A stretch of 64,000 nucleotides of DNA from an uncultured Sphingomonadaceae bacterium (GTDB lineage: Bacteria; Pseudomonadota; Alphaproteobacteria; Sphingomonadales; Sphingomonadaceae): NCBI GenBank assembly GCA_947501325.1, contig CANMVC010000002.1, forward strand, positions 248,001-312,000, read 5' to 3'. The position numbers and the translations under genes were made by a program. This document shows positions 18,128-26,676 of the stretch, in pieces. The notes beneath the pieces are model-generated. The model saw nothing but the letters and a program-made list of their open reading frames with translations, was not told the origin of the DNA and made no database searches. How positions within the stretch are numbered: the first letter of the stretch is position 1; every line of letters begins with the position of its first letter.

Positions 18128-18886
18128 ATGACAAAATTACACAATGACAATATCGCCCTGCTGATTGATGCTGACAATGCCAGTCATGCCGGACTTGATC
18201 CGGTTTTGACGGCACTGGCTGAACTGGGCACGGTCAATATTCGGCGCGCCTACGGTAACTGGCGCAAACAATCGCTGAAGGGCTGGGTCGATATCCTGCA
18301 CAAATATGGCATAGAGCCACAGCAGCAATTTGACATGACCAAGGGCAAAAATGCCACCGACATGAAGATGACCATTGATGCGATGGACTTGCTGTTTCGT
18401 GTCAATATCGGCGGCTTCGGCGTGATGAGCAGCGATAGCGACTTCATGCCGCTGGCCATGCGCATCCGTCAGGAAGGCATTCCCGTCTACGGCTTTGGCA
18501 GCGCCAAGACGCCGGAAGCCTTCAAGCAGGCCTGTAGTCGGTTCATCGACGTCGATGCGCTGATCAAGGCCAATAAAAGAGAACGCGGCGGCGATGGTGA
18601 CGTCAAGACGGCTGCGAAAGCCGATGATGGTGAGGAGGAGCTCAGTGCACGGGGCAAGGTCGATGACCAATTGCTCAAGCTGCTCATCGACGCCTATCAG
18701 GCGAGTAAGCGGGATGCCGAAGGCTATGCAAGCCTGTCGGAAGTCGGGAAGATTGCCGGTAACCGTTCCAGCTTCGATGTGCGCAATTACGGCTTTTCAA
18801 GGCTATCGGACATGTTCGAAGAAGTTCCGAACTTTCAGACAAAACGTGATGATAAGAGTCAGTTATTTGTGAAACGGTTGCGCTAA
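18128..18886 (+). CDS. NYN-domain (LabA-like) nuclease with LOTUS/OST-HTH C-terminus
   Basis: 252 residues from ATG 18128; a TTG at 18092 is less likely. The NYN domain has PIN-like acidic residues: LLIDADN near the N-terminus, GKNATDMKMTIDAMD, and SSDSDF. A Lys/Asp-rich linker (about 152-175) leads to a C-terminal winged-helix of the OST-HTH/LOTUS kind (LIDAYQASKRDAEGYASL to LFVKRL). In other organisms NYN-LOTUS proteins are putative RNA-processing nucleases. The RNA target is unknown. putP starts 4 bases downstream. Confidence 0.9.
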   Translation: MTKLHNDNIALLIDADNASHAGLDPVLTALAELGTVNIRRAYGNWRKQSLKGWVDILHKYGIEPQQQFDMTKGKNATDMKMTIDAMDLLFRVNIGGFGVMSSDSDFMPLAMRIRQEGIPVYGFGSAKTPEAFKQACSRFIDVDALIKANKRERGGDGDVKTAAKADDGEEELSARGKVDDQLLKLLIDAYQASKRDAEGYASLSEVGKIAGNRSSFDVRNYGFSRLSDMFEEVPNFQTKRDDKSQLFVKRLR

Positions 18887-18890
18887 CGCC

Positions 18891-20363
18891 ATGCAAACCG
18901 GAACATTGATATCGCTCGCCCTGTATTTTGCCGCCATGCTCGCCATCGGATTTTATGCGTGGCGCAAATCAACCGATAGCAGTGAAGGCTATCTGCTCGG
19001 CGGGCGCAAGCTCAGCCCTGCAGTGGCGGCCCTTTCCGCCGGGGCCTCCGACATGTCGGGCTGGCTGCTGCTCGGCCTGCCCGGCGCGCTTTATGCGGCT
19101 GGACTGGTTGAGGTCTGGATCGGAATCGGGCTGTTTGTCGGCGCGCTGATCAACTGGATCATTGTCGCGCCCCGCCTGCGCGAACAGACGGAACAACTGG
19201 GCAACGCCCTCACCATCCCCGAATTTCTCGCCAACCGCTTTCCTGACAAGGCACTGGCTTTGCGCGTCACGTCAGCCATCATCATCGTATTATTTTTCGC
19301 GGTCTATACCGCCGCCGGGCTAGTCGGCGGAGGCAAGCTGTTCGAGACCAGCTTCGCCGGACTTTTCGGCCAAACAGCGATGAGCGACTATATGATTGGC
19401 ATCTGGATTACCGCGGGTGTGGTGCTCGCCTATACTATGGTCGGCGGGTTTCTTGCGGTCAGCCTGACCGATTTTGTCCAGGGCTGCATCATGGTTGTCG
19501 CATTGGTGCTGATGCCACTAGTCGTTTTGAGTGGTGATGGCGGGGTCGGGGCTGTCACATCGCAACTCAATGCGATTGATACAAGCTATTTAAGCCTGAC
19601 CGCTGGATTGTCCTTTGTCGGATTTCTTTCGGCTGTCACCTGGGGTTTGGGCTATTTCGGACAACCCCATATCATTGTCCGGTTCATGGCCATCCGTTCG
19701 GTCGCGGAAGTCCCCAAAGCGCGCAATATCGGCATGAGCTGGATGGGTGTGGCTTTGCTGGGAGCGATCGGTGTCGGAATCACAGGCCGCGCTTATGTCG
19801 AGATGAACGGACTGGTGCTGGAAGACCCCGAAACCATCTTCATCCTGCTCGCCAACACCCTGTTCCACCCGCTCATTACCGGCTTTCTGCTTGCCGCTCT
19901 GCTGGCAGCGATCATGAGTACGATCAGTTCGCAATTGCTGGTATCGTCCAGTTCGCTGACCGAGGATTTCTATCGGTTATTCCTGCGCAAACAAGCCAGC
20001 GAGCGGGAGACGGTCAATGTCGGGCGGTTATTCGTCGCTTTGGTGGCCTTGCTGGCTATCTATATCGCGCGTGATCCAGATAGTCAGGTTCTGGGACTAG
20101 TGAGCAACGCTTGGGCTGGTTTTGGTGCAGCATTCGGGCCGTTAATCTTGCTGTCGCTGACTTGGAAACAGATGACCGGAGCGGGCGCTGTTGCGGGATT
20201 AGTGACCGGTGCGGTCGTGGTGATTATTTGGATCGCTCTGGGCTGGAATGCCGCATTTATGGGTGGGCCGGGCGTTTACGAAATTATCCCGGGATTTGCG
20301 ATGGCCATGGCGGCTATTATTGCTGTTAGTAAGCTCTCAAATCGTCAGACAGTTAGCGCATAA
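18891..20363 (+). CDS. putP: Sodium/proline symporter PutP
   Basis: Inner-membrane SSF-family transporter of 490 residues with about 13 membrane helices. The family hallmark GGRKLSP in the first loop, GASDMSGWLLLGLPG in the second helix, and the ISSQLLVSSSSLTED segment (Na+ site in helix 8) match PutP. Imports proline with Na+ for nutrition or osmoprotection. A putA partner is not in the window. Ends 23 bases before a convergent gene. Confidence 0.93.
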   Translation: MQTGTLISLALYFAAMLAIGFYAWRKSTDSSEGYLLGGRKLSPAVAALSAGASDMSGWLLLGLPGALYAAGLVEVWIGIGLFVGALINWIIVAPRLREQTEQLGNALTIPEFLANRFPDKALALRVTSAIIIVLFFAVYTAAGLVGGGKLFETSFAGLFGQTAMSDYMIGIWITAGVVLAYTMVGGFLAVSLTDFVQGCIMVVALVLMPLVVLSGDGGVGAVTSQLNAIDTSYLSLTAGLSFVGFLSAVTWGLGYFGQPHIIVRFMAIRSVAEVPKARNIGMSWMGVALLGAIGVGITGRAYVEMNGLVLEDPETIFILLANTLFHPLITGFLLAALLAAIMSTISSQLLVSSSSLTEDFYRLFLRKQASERETVNVGRLFVALVALLAIYIARDPDSQVLGLVSNAWAGFGAAFGPLILLSLTWKQMTGAGAVAGLVTGAVVVIIWIALGWNAAFMGGPGVYEIIPGFAMAMAAIIAVSKLSNRQTVSA

Positions 20364-20386
20364 GTGGCCTGAGCTTTCCTAGATAG

Positions 20387-20926
20387 CTATTTCCACTTAA
20401 CCAGTTTTAGTCCGGTCAGCATTCCGTTGGCTTCTCTGGCGTCCCGGACTTCGGTAAAATCAGGTTTGCCTTGAAGGGCACCCATATTGATCTTCATATC
20501 AAGCAGAGCAATTTCCCCTTCCGCCAAAGTCACTTCATGCGAAACGGCCGCTGATTTGCTGCCGCTCGACATTTGCGCAGTGACTTTGTGCGTGCCGGGC
20601 TCAACTTCCGCCATCAGGAAATATTTGCTGCGGATCTGGCTGTCAAACTGATCGCCAATTGTGATATTCATGCCCTGTTGGCCAGCCACAAACCCCTTGC
20701 GCATGACATATATACGCGCCTTCCCGGTTGCCGGGACCATTTTCATGGCTTCAGCCGTTTCCGCCGGATCGGCTTTGTCACCTGACTTGTTGCGCATCAG
20801 AACCACAACCACAAAAATGGCCAGCGGGATCAGCAGCCACGCGAAACCGGAAAATTGCAAACCAAGGAACAAACCGATGATTATAGCGCCAGCAAAAATT
20901 GCGATATTAAGAGGTGTCATTTTCAT
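20387..20926 (-). CDS. Membrane-anchored DUF2846-like hypothetical protein
   Basis: 179 residues. Two adjacent N-terminal membrane helices (about 6-24 and 28-45) anchor a C-terminal beta-rich domain. That domain starts GKARIYVMRKG, has a turn-rich middle and EPGTHKVTAQ, and resembles the DUF2846 domain found in small envelope proteins; the assignment is by sequence feel only. A second ATG two codons in is an alternative start. Function unknown. 47 bases from the ettA stop, same strand, so it could be co-transcribed with ettA. Confidence 0.78.
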   Translation of the reverse strand: MKMTPLNIAIFAGAIIIGLFLGLQFSGFAWLLIPLAIFVVVVLMRNKSGDKADPAETAEAMKMVPATGKARIYVMRKGFVAGQQGMNITIGDQFDSQIRSKYFLMAEVEPGTHKVTAQMSSGSKSAAVSHEVTLAEGEIALLDMKINMGALQGKPDFTEVRDAREANGMLTGLKLVKWK

Positions 20927-20973
20927 GGCTTGATATCCCCGATGCCGATAATTTGATTAGGTGCTATGGCAAT

Positions 20974-22653
20974 TTAGCGCGTCAATTTCTTGTATGCAAC
21001 ACGGGTCGGACGATCCGCAGCATCGCCCAGACGGCGGCGTTTGTCTTCCTCATAGCTTTCGAAATTGCCTTCAAACCACTCCACATGGCTGTCGCCTTCG
21101 AACGCCAAAATATGGGTGGCGAGCCGATCAAGGAAGAAGCGGTCATGCGAAATTACCACGGCGCAGCCAGCGAAGCTTTCCAGCGCATCTTCCAATGCGC
21201 GCAATGTTTCGACATCAAGATCGTTGGTTGGCTCATCGAGTAGCAGCACGTTGCCGCCCTCTTTCAGCATTTTGGCGAGATGTACGCGATTGCGTTCACC
21301 GCCTGATAGCTGGCCAACTTTCTTCTGCTGATCGGTGCCTTTGAAGTTGAACGCACCGACATAGGCGCGGGTCTGAACTTCATTTTTCCCGAAGGTGAAA
21401 AAGTCATGGCCACCGGAAATTTCTTCCCAGATATTTTTCGACGGGTCGAGCGTATCCCGGCTTTGATCGACATAGCCCAGTTTCACCGTGTCACCGAGTT
21501 CGAGTGCCCCGCTATCGGGCGTTTCTTGCCCGGTAATGATCCGAAAAAGCGTTGTTTTACCGGCACCATTGGCCCCGATAATACCGACAATACCACCGGG
21601 CGGCAGCGAGAATTCGAGATTTTCGAACAATAGCTTGTCGCCATAGGCTTTGGTCAGACCCTTGGCCTCAATCACCTTGGAGCCCAGGCGTTCGGGTGTT
21701 TGGATCAATATCTGCGCCTTGCCAACCTGGCGGTTTTCCTGTGCCGCGACCAGATCATCGAATGACCGGATACGGGCTTTGGATTTTGTCTGCCGCGCTT
21801 TGGGAGACTGCCGCATCCATTGCAGCTCGCTCTCAATAGCTTTCTGCCGGCTCTTATCTTCACGCTCTTCCTGCGCCATCCGCTTGGCCTTGGCGTCGAG
21901 CCAGTTAGAATAATTGCCTTCAAACGGGATCCCGCGGCCGCGATCAATTTCCAGCACCCAATTCACCACATTGTCGAGGAAGTAGCGGTCATGGGTTACG
22001 AGAATGACATTGCCGGCATAATCGATCAGATGCTTTTCCAGCCAAGCGACGCTTTCCGCATCCAGGTGGTTGGTTGGCTCATCGAGCATGAGAATTTCAG
22101 GCTTGTCGAGCAACAGGCGGCACAGCGCCACACGGCGTTTCTCACCACCGGACAGATCTGTCACCGGGCTATCACCGGGCGGGCAGCGCAAGGCTTCCAT
22201 CGCGATTTCCAACTGGTTGTCCAAAGTCCAGCCATCTACCGCATCAATTTTTTCCTGCAGCGTGCCCATTTCTTCCATCAGCGCGTCAAAATCCGCATCT
22301 TCCGGCGGATCGCCCATGATGTTCGAGATTTCATTGAACCGCTCCACCAGATCAGCGACAGGACGGACGCCGTCCATGACGTTTTCCTTGACCGTCTTGG
22401 TCTCGTCCAGATCAGGCTCCTGCGCAAGGTAACCCACGCGAATATTCTCGCCGGCCCAGGCTTCACCTTGAAATTCGTCATCCTGACCAGCCATGATTTT
22501 CATGAGCGTGGATTTACCCGCACCGTTTTTACCGATGATGGCAATTTTGGTGCCCGGCAGGAACTGCAGGTGAATATTATCGAGAACCGGTTTTGGCGCT
22601 CCGGGGAAGGTCTTAGTGAGACCTTTCATGACATAGCTATATTGGACGGCCAT
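20974..22653 (-). CDS. ettA: Energy-dependent translational throttle EttA
   Basis: ABC-F protein binding the ribosomal E site and gating elongation by ATP/ADP ratio. 559 residues from ATG 22653; an extension to 22695 is not family-like. Two ABC cassettes: GKNGAGKST with LSGGEKRRVAL, and GANGAGKTT with LSGGERNRVHLA, joined by the linker that reads Y-S-N-W-L and KARQTKSKARI. No membrane domain, so not a transporter. Divergent from the M28 peptidase gene. Confidence 0.96.
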   Translation of the reverse strand: MAVQYSYVMKGLTKTFPGAPKPVLDNIHLQFLPGTKIAIIGKNGAGKSTLMKIMAGQDDEFQGEAWAGENIRVGYLAQEPDLDETKTVKENVMDGVRPVADLVERFNEISNIMGDPPEDADFDALMEEMGTLQEKIDAVDGWTLDNQLEIAMEALRCPPGDSPVTDLSGGEKRRVALCRLLLDKPEILMLDEPTNHLDAESVAWLEKHLIDYAGNVILVTHDRYFLDNVVNWVLEIDRGRGIPFEGNYSNWLDAKAKRMAQEEREDKSRQKAIESELQWMRQSPKARQTKSKARIRSFDDLVAAQENRQVGKAQILIQTPERLGSKVIEAKGLTKAYGDKLLFENLEFSLPPGGIVGIIGANGAGKTTLFRIITGQETPDSGALELGDTVKLGYVDQSRDTLDPSKNIWEEISGGHDFFTFGKNEVQTRAYVGAFNFKGTDQQKKVGQLSGGERNRVHLAKMLKEGGNVLLLDEPTNDLDVETLRALEDALESFAGCAVVISHDRFFLDRLATHILAFEGDSHVEWFEGNFESYEEDKRRRLGDAADRPTRVAYKKLTR

Positions 22654-22767
22654 CTGGCGGTATCCTTTGACTTCAATGTGGTTTGATTTGCGCACCGCCT
22701 AGCGAAATGAACGCCAACTCGCAAGAGAGCATTGGCAAACAGCAAAAGGCAAGTTAGGCAGTTGTCC

Positions 22768-24144
22768 ATGATAAAAAGCTCCACCCTGCTCGCAGGCGCG
22801 TCCGCGCTTCTTTTTTCCACAGCTGCTTTTGCGAATTCGCATGATCCTGCGGCTATTCAAACGAAAGCGCTGCAAGATAGCCTCGCCTACGAGATAACCG
22901 AAGGCTTGACCACGGAAGTCGGCCCGCGCCAGGCCGGAACCGAAGCGGAAGCCCGGGCCCGCGACTGGTCGGTAGCCAAGCTCAAGTCTTTGGGGTTTCA
23001 GAACGTCCGCAACGAAACTTTCATGATGCCCACATGGGTGCGTGGCGCGGAAACTGCAGAAGTAACAGGTCCCTACCCTCAAAAAATGCATGTGACGGCC
23101 CTGGGCAATAGTGCCAGCACCGGTGCAGCCGGAATTGAAGCCGAAGTCGCCTATTTCGACTCGCTCGCTGCCATGCAGGCAGTGCCCGACGGCAGTCTGG
23201 CTGGTAAAATCGCGTTCGTGACCCATGACATGCATCGCACGCAAGATGGCTCCAGCTATGGCGCTTATGGACCTGTGCGCTGGATCGGCCCCAGCGTCGC
23301 CTCCAAAAAGGGCGCAGTCGCCTATGTGATTAAATCCATTGGCACGGATCATCATCGCAACCCGCACACGGGCAATATGAACTTTGCTGAAAGCGTGAAA
23401 CCAATACCTGCAGGTGCGCTCTCGCTGCCGGATGCTGACAATCTGGAGCGGATGATAAAATTGGGCAAACCGGTCACTATGAAGCTGGTCATGACGCCGC
23501 AGAATATCGGCCAGCAAGAATCCGGGAATGTCATCGCGGAAGTCACCGGACGGGACCCGGCCAAAGGCATGATTCTGATTGCCTGTCATCTGGACAGCTG
23601 GGATTTGGCAACCGGCGCGTTTGATGATGCAGCCGGTTGCGGCATTGTGACCGCTGCGGCCAAGCATATCATGGATCATGGCCAACCATTGCGGACGATC
23701 CGCATCCTGTGGGCCGGCGCAGAAGAAGTCGGCCTTTGGGGCGGGAAAGCCTATGCCAAGGCTCATACCGGCAGCAACCATGCCATTGCCATGGAATCGG
23801 ATTTCGGTGCGGATAGTGTCTGGCGTGTCGAGTTTAATTTGCCGGATGGCGCCGAAAACATCGAGAAACAGATTGCTCAAGCGCTTTTGCCATTGGGCGT
23901 GAGTGCGAACGGTCCGCCAGCTACTGGTGGCGCTGATGTGCGGGATATCATCGCCAGCAATAATCTTGCGGTCATCGATCTTCAGCAGGATGGTACCCGC
24001 TATTTCGATCTCCATCACACACCCGATGACACACTCGACAAAATTGATCCAAAACAGATGCGTCAGAATGTCGCGGCATGGAGCACGGTCTTGTCCATCA
24101 TTGCCAACAGTGATGTTGATTTCACCATGCCAGTCAAAGAATAA
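22768..24144 (+). CDS. Secreted M28-family zinc metallopeptidase
   Basis: 458 residues from ATG 22768, chosen because it begins the signal peptide (cut after AAFA); the longer frame from 22732 adds a non-signal leader. A PA-like insert (about 110-215) precedes the co-catalytic zinc domain: CHLDSWD (His/Asp), GAFDDAAG (Asp), GAEEVGLWG (Glu pair) and LHHTPDDT (His). An aminopeptidase or carboxypeptidase of the envelope. The lipoprotein gene begins 3 bases after its stop, implying co-expression. Confidence 0.9.
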   Translation: MIKSSTLLAGASALLFSTAAFANSHDPAAIQTKALQDSLAYEITEGLTTEVGPRQAGTEAEARARDWSVAKLKSLGFQNVRNETFMMPTWVRGAETAEVTGPYPQKMHVTALGNSASTGAAGIEAEVAYFDSLAAMQAVPDGSLAGKIAFVTHDMHRTQDGSSYGAYGPVRWIGPSVASKKGAVAYVIKSIGTDHHRNPHTGNMNFAESVKPIPAGALSLPDADNLERMIKLGKPVTMKLVMTPQNIGQQESGNVIAEVTGRDPAKGMILIACHLDSWDLATGAFDDAAGCGIVTAAAKHIMDHGQPLRTIRILWAGAEEVGLWGGKAYAKAHTGSNHAIAMESDFGADSVWRVEFNLPDGAENIEKQIAQALLPLGVSANGPPATGGADVRDIIASNNLAVIDLQQDGTRYFDLHHTPDDTLDKIDPKQMRQNVAAWSTVLSIIANSDVDFTMPVKE

Positions 24145-24147
24145 GTG

Positions 24148-24390
24148 ATGCGAGGAATCTATCTCCTAATCCTGAGCTTTGGCATTCTTGGCGCTTGTTC
24201 TGAAACGCCATTGGAAGATCAAAACGAAGACGAAGTTACTGCGATTGAAAAGCAGATTGAAGGTGACGCCAAGTCACTGGAAGCGGCGGCCGATGAAGCT
24301 GTCAAGGAACTGAAATTGGAGATTGAGGCAGACTTGTCGGACGATGGAATCGCCACCCCCGTGATGCCTTCAGGCGAAAACACCCAATAA
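24148..24390 (+). CDS. Small lipoprotein
   Basis: 80 residues from the ATG at 24148 (a GTG one codon upstream is possible). The N-terminus has a lipoprotein signal with lipobox ILGAC, so Cys17 would be acylated. The remaining 63 residues are strongly acidic and predicted helical (EDEVTAIEKQIEGD and EAAADEAVKELKLE), perhaps a short coiled coil. No family recognised. Follows the M28 peptidase by 3 bases. Confidence 0.75.
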   Translation: MRGIYLLILSFGILGACSETPLEDQNEDEVTAIEKQIEGDAKSLEAAADEAVKELKLEIEADLSDDGIATPVMPSGENTQ

Positions 24391-24559
24391 AGTCCTCTGA
24401 AAGCGCTGTTTGAATCGACTGCAATCGTTAACAGATGCCCTTCTTGGTTAACCATATCTCGCTATCTCGGTTTAGCGCTCCACGCATATATTGACATTAC
24501 CGGCCAGACACCGGTGCCAGTTGCTGACCCTCATTTCGGCAACTTATGGAGAGCAATAT

Positions 24560-24859
24560 ATGATTTACGGTGATTCATTGCACATCGATGCACAGGTTAA
24601 ACAAAGCAATTCAACATCCGTTCCCTGCGTGGTGACGACGATTTCCGATACGATCATCAAGATTGATTGCACAGCCCAACTTAATCCGGACATTGGGTTA
24701 ACCCTGAAAATTCCGGGCATGAATATATTGACGGCCAATCTGCTTTGGAAAAAGCATGACGAATATGGGTGTCAGATTGATTATACTTTCCATCCCGCGG
24801 TCATCAAAAGCATGATGGAGCGACTGGATCGCAAACGCATGGTCGCGCATGCTTGCTAA
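24560..24859 (+). CDS. PilZ-like domain protein, degenerate
   Basis: 99 residues; the ATG at 24560 has a GGAGAG ribosome site upstream, and longer frames are rejected. The pattern VTTISDTIIKID, then a hydrophobic run ending ANLLWKKHDEYGCQIDY, resembles the PilZ barrel common in sphingomonads. The RxxxR and D/NxSxxG residues that bind c-di-GMP are not present, so it may not bind the nucleotide. Four tandem genes with different functions surround it; no operon is evident. Confidence 0.7.
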   Translation: MIYGDSLHIDAQVKQSNSTSVPCVVTTISDTIIKIDCTAQLNPDIGLTLKIPGMNILTANLLWKKHDEYGCQIDYTFHPAVIKSMMERLDRKRMVAHAC

Positions 24860-24874
24860 AGCGGGACGGCAGCC

Positions 24875-24991
24875 TTAGCGATCTCGCCGTCGCCTGGCCT
24901 TTCGCTCTTTGCGAAGAATCGCGATTCCCACGAGAGAAATGATGACCATAATCGCTATCATTGCATAGCCAATTATGAGATCCGTCGACAT
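24875..24991 (-). CDS. 38-residue single-span membrane protein
   Basis: A very short frame: an N-terminal helix of about 20 hydrophobic residues (LIIGYAMIAIMVIISLVGIAI) is followed by a highly basic tail (RKERKARRRRDR). A consensus GGAGG lies 6 bases before the ATG, which makes translation credible. Topology by the positive-inside rule puts the tail in the cytoplasm. It ends 16 bases from the PilZ-like gene stop on the other strand. No family recognised; similar tiny single-span proteins are often missed in annotation. Confidence 0.6.
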   Translation of the reverse strand: MSTDLIIGYAMIAIMVIISLVGIAILRKERKARRRRDR

Positions 24992-25091
24992 TGCTAGCCT
25001 CCAACTCGGCCCCGCCATCTATTTACATCCATAATGAATGTAAGCGCACGTAAAATCGTTGGGGAGCGCCAAATTGCAGTCTTTTTGATCG

Positions 25092-25208
25092 CCAATCCCC
25101 CGGATTGGGTCTCGGGAGCTAGTTCTGTTTTGGAATGTCGTTGCTGTGGTGTCAGGTCACCCTTCGCTTGCGCTCGGAATTTTTTCGGTCGCCAATCCCC
25201 CGGATTGG
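25092..25208. repeat. Two identical palindromic elements, 100 bases apart
   Basis: A 17-base perfect palindrome with a CCC loop (CCAATCC-CCC-GGATTGG) occurs at 25092-25108 and again at 25192-25208, each preceded by a T-run and the bases TCG. The copies share about 23 bases and lie exactly 100 apart, just downstream of the tRNA-Pro gene. Possibly intergenic repeats or tRNA transcript terminators. Confidence 0.75.
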
Positions 25209-25221
25209 CTTTTATCCGAAA

Positions 25222-25301
<80 letters not shown>

Positions 25302-25344
25302 ACGCGCGCTTCCCCTAAGCCGTGGTTTAGGGAAAAGCAAAGAG

Positions 25345-25375
25345 TTTTTGCGTCTTTTTTTACCTAACGCAAAAA
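25345..25375. other. Inverted repeat between the two tRNA genes
   Basis: A perfect 9-base inverted repeat (TTTTTGCGT and ACGCAAAAA, 13-base spacer including a T-run) lies in the spacer between the tRNAs. It may be a processing or termination structure for the upstream tRNA, but the long loop makes this uncertain. Confidence 0.3.
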
Positions 25376-25406
25376 GGACGACTTGTCGCCCCATTTCACG
25401 AGAGGT

Positions 25407-25483
25407 TGGTGGGCCCGGAGGGATTCGAACCCCCGACCTAGCCGTTATGAGCGGCCAGCTCTAACCAACTGAGCTACAGGCCC
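25407..25483 (-). tRNA. tRNA with CAT anticodon (Met elongator or Ile2)
   Basis: 77 bases with encoded CCA. Acceptor GGGCCTG pairs with CGGGCCC (one T-G pair), D-loop AGTTGGTTA, anticodon stem GGCCG/CGGCT with loop CTCATAA giving CAT, and a TTCGAAT T-loop. The initiator hallmark (unpaired first base, three G-C pairs in the anticodon stem) is absent. C4-G69 and C5-G68 pairs are present, which in E. coli favour the lysidine enzyme TilS, so Ile2 (reading AUA) is possible as well as elongator Met. Confidence 0.93.
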
Positions 25484-25621
25484 CAGAACAACCGCATTTC
25501 AACGAAATGCCGCTCCTCAAGGTTCGCTGCGATAGCGGAAGCATTGATGATTTGGCAAGCAGCTAAAAGAAATAATTCTTTGAGCGGCAATAGCCCGCTT
25601 GGTTGGCTCCCTATTTTGGAC

Positions 25622-26638
25622 CTATTTGCGGCCTGAAGCTGCTATTTTCAACAATTCGTCCATACCGATGGGGGACACGCCGCGCTCCATCAAATGGTCC
25701 ACAATATCTCGCCACCAGTCATAGAACCGGTCGAGATCCGCTTCGGTTCTCACATAGGGCGTATGGCCGGGCGATAAGGATGGCGAATGGAAGGAAAATA
25801 CCAGCAGTTTAAGCTGATCATCCAGCGCAACGTCGATGGCTTCCTTGGCCTCTCGAGCGGACACACCTTCGGGCGTCAGCGGAATGCGCTCCAGCATCTT
25901 TGATTTTGACAATATTGCTCTGAGCAAATTCGATCGGTTGAAATGCGGTGATAATAGATCGGCTTGCTTCCGTAAAAGTCCGGAAAAAACTGTCGTCAGC
26001 GGTATTTCCAAAAGGGTGCGCTTTTGATCCAACCAAAAGGGTTCGGGGCCAATATGGGCAAAATCCGGTCCGGAATCACCGCTATAGTCGAAGCGGGACC
26101 GCACACTGCTATCGATGGTGAAGCCAAGTTTCGATAATATGTCTATGCTGTTAGGCCCTACGCCATAGCGCCCCGCGCGATAAATGGTTGGCCGCTTTCC
26201 CGTTCTTTCCTCGATGAAATCGCGCAGATTCACGATCTTCTTCTCCTCGAGTTCTTTAGGAAGATTACCGACAAAGCTATTATGATTATTTAGCTCTTCT
26301 TCAAATGGAGGATTGATCCAGGGATGCATATGAACACCAATGGAGGCCGTATCACTTTCAACCACCAGTTTCAGGAAAGCCGCTGCATCATCATTTTCAA
26401 CGATGGAATAATCGACAAAATATACCGGCTTAACACCATATTTCTCGACGAAAGATTGAAATTTCTTAAGCTTGCCAACCGAAACATTCGTATGTCCGCT
26501 GCGCTGGAAAGGTTTATTCCAGTCAAATTCTTCCTCGGTGTCGACACTGATCAAGAAGCGCCGACCAAGGCCTTCGGGCAACGCCATCCGGCTTGTCGCA
26601 GCGAAGTTATCAGTGCCTTGCTTCAAAGTCGAAAACAT
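25622..26638 (-). CDS. Polysaccharide deacetylase-family protein (WalW-like)
   Basis: 338 residues in the NodB-like superfamily. The first motif is ISVDTEEEFDW near residue 30, with HMHPW and a late FHSPSLSPGHTPYV. The motif set resembles the deacetylase-like proteins associated with surface glycan synthesis (WalW). No signal peptide is evident, so cytosolic action on a lipid-linked or nucleotide sugar is possible. A start at M18 is an alternative. The neighbours are not glycan genes, so the substrate is unknown. 38 bases separate it from the histidine kinase upstream, same strand, suggesting co-transcription. Confidence 0.8.
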   Translation of the reverse strand: MFSTLKQGTDNFAATSRMALPEGLGRRFLISVDTEEEFDWNKPFQRSGHTNVSVGKLKKFQSFVEKYGVKPVYFVDYSIVENDDAAAFLKLVVESDTASIGVHMHPWINPPFEEELNNHNSFVGNLPKELEEKKIVNLRDFIEERTGKRPTIYRAGRYGVGPNSIDILSKLGFTIDSSVRSRFDYSGDSGPDFAHIGPEPFWLDQKRTLLEIPLTTVFSGLLRKQADLLSPHFNRSNLLRAILSKSKMLERIPLTPEGVSAREAKEAIDVALDDQLKLLVFSFHSPSLSPGHTPYVRTEADLDRFYDWWRDIVDHLMERGVSPIGMDELLKIAASGRK

Positions 26639-26676
26639 CGCGGCCCCGCTTTTTCAGTAAACCGGGTCTAAACCGG

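Noticed and set aside
22699-24018. A 439-codon open frame on the minus strand
   Set aside because: It is antisense to the M28 peptidase, has no family features, and the plus-strand gene has a signal peptide and zinc ligands.
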